Assembly: GCA_017165825.1 (NCBI GenBank)
Contig: CM029384.1
Span: forward strand, 8,612,102-8,676,101
Length of the DNA stretch: 64,000 nt
Direction: 5' to 3'
Source: Hepsetus odoe
Taxonomy: Eukaryota > Chordata > Actinopteri > Characiformes > Hepsetidae
In this document: positions 60,104 through 64,000 of the stretch, one piece after another
Position numbering within the stretch: position 1 is the stretch's first letter
Layout: each line of letters starts with the position of its first letter
Notes under the pieces: model-generated
The model's input: the letters and a program-made list of their open reading frames with translations, nothing else
What the model was told of the DNA's origin: nothing
Database searches by the model: none
Position numbers and translations under genes: made by a program

Positions 60104-61127
60104 CTCGAGGGCGTCTGTCGACAGTTTAAAATAAAGAACAGGTAGAGGGACCCCTAGATCTCCCCCCCTTTTCAGGTGAATCAGTCCAAATGAGTTTGTG
60201 CTTTCCAGTGCAGATTTCACACTGACTAGACAAACAACGATACAGTTTCAAAACTACCTCGATAAGGAAAAAAGTAACGGAATCAGTTATGTCAATTAAG
60301 TCGTTTACACCACGCAGTTGGCATTAAAAACCACGTAAATTAAAAATATCAGCTGAAAAAATAAACGGATCATGTCAAACAGCTGTCAAAGTCTTCATTT
60401 TCGAGATCGCAGGTTAAAAGAGCATTATTCTCATGCTTTTATACATTAAATGTATATACACTTGTTTGTTTTGCTGGAATGGTGATTTTTTTTAAAAAGT
60501 CACAGCACTGTGCATCAGTTCATGCAAAAGAAAAAAAATAACACGTTGACAAATGAGAGTTGGATGTTGTTTTAGTTTGTTTTTTAGTTTTTTTTTCTTG
60601 TTTGTTTTTTGCAGTCAGCGGTCGCTTGGCCCGTTTTCTGAGGGAGAAACGGCCTGTTTTACTGAGAGCTTCTCCATGCGGGGCCTCAGCTCGACACAAA
60701 GCCTCGGTGTTGCGTGAAATCTCATCCCGGCGCGACGGGCGCTTCAGCGGCCGCAGTCCATGGCTCCGCCTCGGCGTTTCAATCGAGAGGATGACATCTT
60801 TTCTTTTTTTCCCCCCTCTCTCACACTCTCTCTTCCTTCCTGTATCGCTCTCCCTCCCACCCTCGCTCTTTCTTCCTTTTCTTTTTTTACTCCGTCTTCT
60901 CTGCCCCGCTGTCTCTCTCTCCCCCACCGCCGTGTCCCCCTGGTTTTAAAGGGATGGTATTTGGAGTGAACTCCCCTCCTCCATCGGACCGCTCGCGCTC
61001 TCGCTCTCTTTTTATCCCGAGCGGTGTCCTCCTCTCTCCCCCGCCCTCCAGCGGGCTTTGGCCGACGCAAAATGTCGAACCGAATCACGACGGAGAAATA
61101 AAAACATCACCTACCGTTTTCTGCCAT
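60071..61127 (-). other. Possible alternative first exon giving maz a longer N-terminus
   Basis: At 61127-61115 ATGGCAGAAAACG is followed by a donor GTAGGT (phase 1). An acceptor GTTTGTCTAG ends at 60226. Joined, the frame runs from MAENVSVKSALES through 45 codons with no stop into MDAAWSNFLFQ, all in one exon (60225-60071). If used, this adds 45 residues. The same exons could instead serve as 5' UTR, with translation from 60103. Confidence 0.4.
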
Positions 61128-61260
61128 TAAAAACAAACCCCTGCTCTCAGCGCCCGTCGGCCGGACGAAGGGGCCGGTAGAAAAAAAACGGCTGAAAAAA
61201 AATGTCGCAGGTCCTTAAAGGTAACGACTCGCTCAGACACGCAGCGCTGTTTGTGGACAC
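60550..61260 (-). promoter_or_regulatory. maz CpG-rich promoter region
   Basis: Strongly GC- and CpG-rich, with pyrimidine tracts (60790-60930) and GGCCGGACGAAGGGGCCGG near 61159. It lies upstream of maz, and open frames on both strands here are compositional. Confidence 0.5.
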
Positions 61261-61789
61261 CTGCTCTCCTGTAAACAAAAGGGTTATCAGAGAGGCTGTC
61301 CCTCCGTGGGTGACAGCAACAGCCGCTCTACTCTAAAACGAAGTCTTTGCACTAGAAGTTGGAACATTGCTGTAAGCATTTGATTGCATTCAGCCACAAG
61401 AGCTGTCCAACTCATAGCAAAGCTATAGGGTGGAGCTCCATCACTCCAGAGAGCAGGAATCCCAGGCTTTGGTGATCTTGGGCTCATATTGAGCTGCTGC
61501 TATAGGCTTCCTTCATTCATTCTTTCTTTCTTTCATTTAGGTGTAAAAACGTGTTAGTGCCTGTTACATCATCGCTTTGCGTTTATAATTGAGTTATAGT
61601 TCATATTTAGTCAATAATATATAGATCATGATAATGTTATAATGATCATGATAATGATCCAGGGGAAGCTGAATTAGGCAGAAATGTGTTCAGCAAGGAG
61701 GGTATATTTTTATATGAAAAGTTCTCTTAGTTGTTATTAAAAATGAATAGGCAGTGATTGAATGAACGAATGAATGAAATTCCTGGTGC

Positions 61790-61983
61790 AAACAGTGAGC
61801 AGAGTTTGACCCAAACACACCGGTAGTCAACACACATCGAGGCAGGAGCAGTGGGCTGCAACGTCAGCACCCGGGGAGCCGCGCTGAGGAGGGTAGCTTG
61901 CTCAAGTGAGGTAACCTACTGGTCCGGGACGCAAACCAACGGCCATCCGATCAAGTGGCCCGGTCTCTACCACTAGAGCAGTC
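61790..61983 (-). mobile_element. tRNA-derived SINE, minus orientation
   Basis: The reverse complement starts CTGCTCTAGTGGTAGAGAC with a degenerate B-box (GGTTTGCGTCCC) and has the body TTACCTCACTTGAGCAAGCT shared with the other copies. It lies between maz and cdipt. Confidence 0.7.
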
Positions 61984-62139
61984 ATGTGTAATCACTCTGT
62001 ATTCCATGAGCTCTGCTTTATATCAACATTTCTTTATTGCTGTGAATACATCTACAGACAATAGCAGTATGGCCATAGCGTTCCTCAAAGCCCTAACACA
62101 TTCAAAAGCTGATTACAAGAGGAAAAAGAACCCCTTCTA

Positions 62140-63430
62140 AAACATTTATTTTCCAGATCAATACACAACAATGCACACCAGCAAAGAAACACCCACATAT
62201 AAATATAGAATGATCAATAATAGCGACAATAATAAACTACAACTGATCAAATATCCAACTAAAAACAAACAAACAAACAAACAAACAAAAAAAAATGAAA
62301 TAAAAACAGCCCACAATATTTAGGCAACTGTAATTTTGTGTGGAATGTGCCTCGTGTTCAAAAAGCGGAGCAAGCTGGAGGATGTGCGCAAGTGTTTGTG
62401 CCTGCTACATTATTCAGAAAAATAAAAAAGATAAAAAATATTCACACCTGTCCATTGCTTTATTTAAGGGGTGGGCTGACAGAGCCAAACAATACTTCAT
62501 AACATCGAGAAAAAGAAAAATATCAACTGGAATATTTACTTTAAGACAAGGGCAGCAGTATTCTGAAACTACTCTTTCACTAACAGCCTGTGAAGCTTTC
62601 ACAGTGGGTTTAAAATTTCCCCATTTATTTTCATAACGGGAGTATTTCAGTTGATTTTTTAGTCCATCTGCCATATCTGAAACACAAAGTGTGTTCTAGA
62701 AAACTATTTGATGTGTGTCTTTTCATCTAGAAATACAACACAAAAGCATGGGTTAAAATACTGTTCGAGCATCGTGCATTCAGGTCACTTTTTTGAAGAC
62801 CAAGGCTGTTCTTGCTGCTTTCTATGGGAGTGACATGCTTGCTCAACATTTTCATTCGACTTGTTTTTGCAATGCCACACTTACTAGTTTATAGTAGATG
62901 GTTTAGTTTCCAGAGCTTTCTACCTGTACACTGAAAGAACAGCTAGCTAGCAAAGCTAATTGACAGTTACGCTTAAACATTTGCTTCAAAACATGAAAAC
63001 AGAGTGCGGGGAAAAAGAAAACAGTGAGCAACTTCAAAATAAAGCTGTGCAGGGCTTCTGGGGTTTATCCATCACGAGAAAACTGTTTAAAATCCTCCTT
63101 ACAAGATAACCCACTGAACAGTTGCTGTACTTTTCATTATTCAACAACATTAGAAATATATAACATCAAACATCAACTTCTGTAGGTTCAACAGGAAAGT
63201 CAACAGGTTTTCAGTTTTGGAAAATGCAATAAAATGATTTACTTCAGGTAAACTACAGGATAGAGTTCAAGTTGAAAAACACTGAGATATTCCTCTAATT
63301 TCTCTTTTAAACTGGACTTCACCCTTCCAACCCTGATCTTGTAGGTGCCATCCCTCGTTTAACCTACTTATTTATCTGCAGCACACTTTGTCCAATATGT
63401 TAAACTCTTGAGGTTCATTCCCTTCTTCTC
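62140..63430 (-). other. Probable cdipt 3' UTR
   Basis: A minus-strand AATAAA at 62150-62145 (another at 62038-62033) lies about 1.3 kb after the cdipt stop. No other gene is seen in between. Confidence 0.45.
62264..62294 (+). repeat. (AAAC)n microsatellite
   Basis: About six AAAC units ending in an A run, in the presumed cdipt 3' UTR. Confidence 0.9.
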
Positions 63431-63827
63431 TCATTTGGTCTTATTCTTTTCCATTTCACGTTCAGCCAGGTCAATGGCAGCCATGTTTTGGGAGGCAGTG
63501 ATGAGGTGAAGGACGCTGATGCCCGACTTCAGCAAACACACCACAGCACACACTCCCAACAGGCACTGTAGCCACACTATAAATATACAGACATATGAAG
63601 TTAGAGAGGTTTCTGCAGCTTCAGGAGGACAAAAAAAAAACTTTAGCTGTAGATTTTGGTTCATTTAGTCAATAAAGTAAAGTTTCACACGATGTAAAGG
63701 GAGAGAGAGAAACGTAGATCTTCACTAATGACCACAGACACTCACCTTGTGGCTCTTCAATGTAGTACATTACATACAGCAGGCAGTAGAACAACTCGTT
63801 TCCCATACACATGAAAAAGAGCACCGG
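63431..63827 (-). CDS. cdipt: CDP-diacylglycerol-inositol 3-phosphatidyltransferase, C-terminal exons (partial)
   Basis: Two exons are in the window: 63827-63746 (acceptor TCCATAG, donor CAAG|GTGAGT, phase 1) and 63576-63431 (acceptor TTATAG, stop TGA). They encode the last 75 residues. MCMGNELFYCLLYVMYY matches the CDIPT block CAGNELFYCLLYLFHF. LLKSGISVLHLITASQNMA matches its final membrane segment, followed by a Lys-rich tail. The enzyme sits in the ER membrane and makes phosphatidylinositol from CDP-diacylglycerol and inositol. Its catalytic CDP-alcohol phosphotransferase motif is encoded by exons beyond the right edge, so activity cannot be judged here. The next exon upstream is not visible before 64000. 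Confidence 0.93.
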
Positions 63828-64000
63828 CTATGGAAAGAAAAAACTGCAATCAGAGGAGCGAAAGAAGAGTGTGGAAACATCTCTTCAGTTTGTGGTTGTA
63901 TATTTTTACAATATTAAAGTTCACTTCATATTTTTCAAATGCAATTTTGGGCAAACCTTTTCAAAATATGTAAGGACATCTTGCATTTAAAAAAAAAATT

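Noticed and set aside
60520..61088. Arg/Lys/Glu-rich and Ser/Leu-rich frames upstream of maz
   Set aside because: Compositional product of GC-rich and pyrimidine-rich promoter DNA; no start, splice or similarity support.
1..64000. CRISPR arrays, bacterial operons, riboswitches, tRNA or rRNA genes
   Set aside because: The window is vertebrate nuclear DNA. tRNA-like promoter boxes occur only within SINEs and none folds into an intact tRNA by inspection.

Overview
The window is vertebrate nuclear DNA, most likely from a teleost fish and possibly an otophysan. Coding sequence is split into short exons with GT-AG introns. The proteins are vertebrate families that match best to fish-style forms, including nlk1, a Nemo-like kinase paralogue that differs from mammalian NLK at both ends. 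The interspersed DNA is typical of fish: tRNA-derived SINEs, Tc1/mariner relics, an RTE-like LINE and abundant CA/GA microsatellites. Six protein-coding genes were rebuilt exon by exon from splice sites, phase and remembered family sequences. All six lie on the minus strand, so transcription runs from right to left. Layout, left to right: the first two coding exons of fam117a (2392-4628, continuing off the left edge) with its promoter at about 5050-5145; rundc3a (6697-20410, 11 coding exons, 10.4-kb intron 1); a 2-kb CA-rich satellite touching the rundc3a 5' end (20486-22485); a mostly empty intergenic stretch (22.5-28.2 kb); tlcd3b (28218-33726, six coding exons, with a likely non-coding first exon near 37.05 kb); a LINE relic (37.4-38.6 kb); nlk1 (43010-51399, 11 exons); maz (53872-60103, seven exons, with a possible longer N-terminus from 61.1 kb); and the last two coding exons of cdipt (63431-63827, continuing off the right edge). 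From memory, the human counterparts of fam117a and rundc3a are on 17q21, and those of tlcd3b, maz and cdipt are in 16p11.2, so this segment joins two human synteny groups. The genes are housekeeping, neuronal or signalling genes and do not form an obvious pathway: RUN-domain adaptor, TLC-domain ceramide synthase, proline-directed kinase, zinc-finger transcription factor, phosphatidylinositol synthase. The most unusual content is inside rundc3a intron 1, on the opposite (plus) strand. There, two tandemly duplicated 82-residue reading frames (10469-10717 and 12639-12887) encode a protein made almost entirely of a 7-residue repeat (x-G-x-T/S-T/S-I/F-S/T). Its first position alternates hydrophobic and charged. 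The copies differ mainly by synonymous changes, including Ser TCN/AGY and Arg CGN/AGR switches, which supports plus-strand protein coding. A third, more divergent heptad-repeat frame (10718-11143) starts at the very next codon after the stop of the first. I know of no family like this. Other notable points are a GC-AG intron and a (TG)n 3' splice site in rundc3a, two strong CTCF-like sites flanking the satellite, a small fold-back element present at two CpG-rich 5' regions, and an alternative in-frame N-terminus for maz. All coordinates and comparisons were made by hand; no searches were run.
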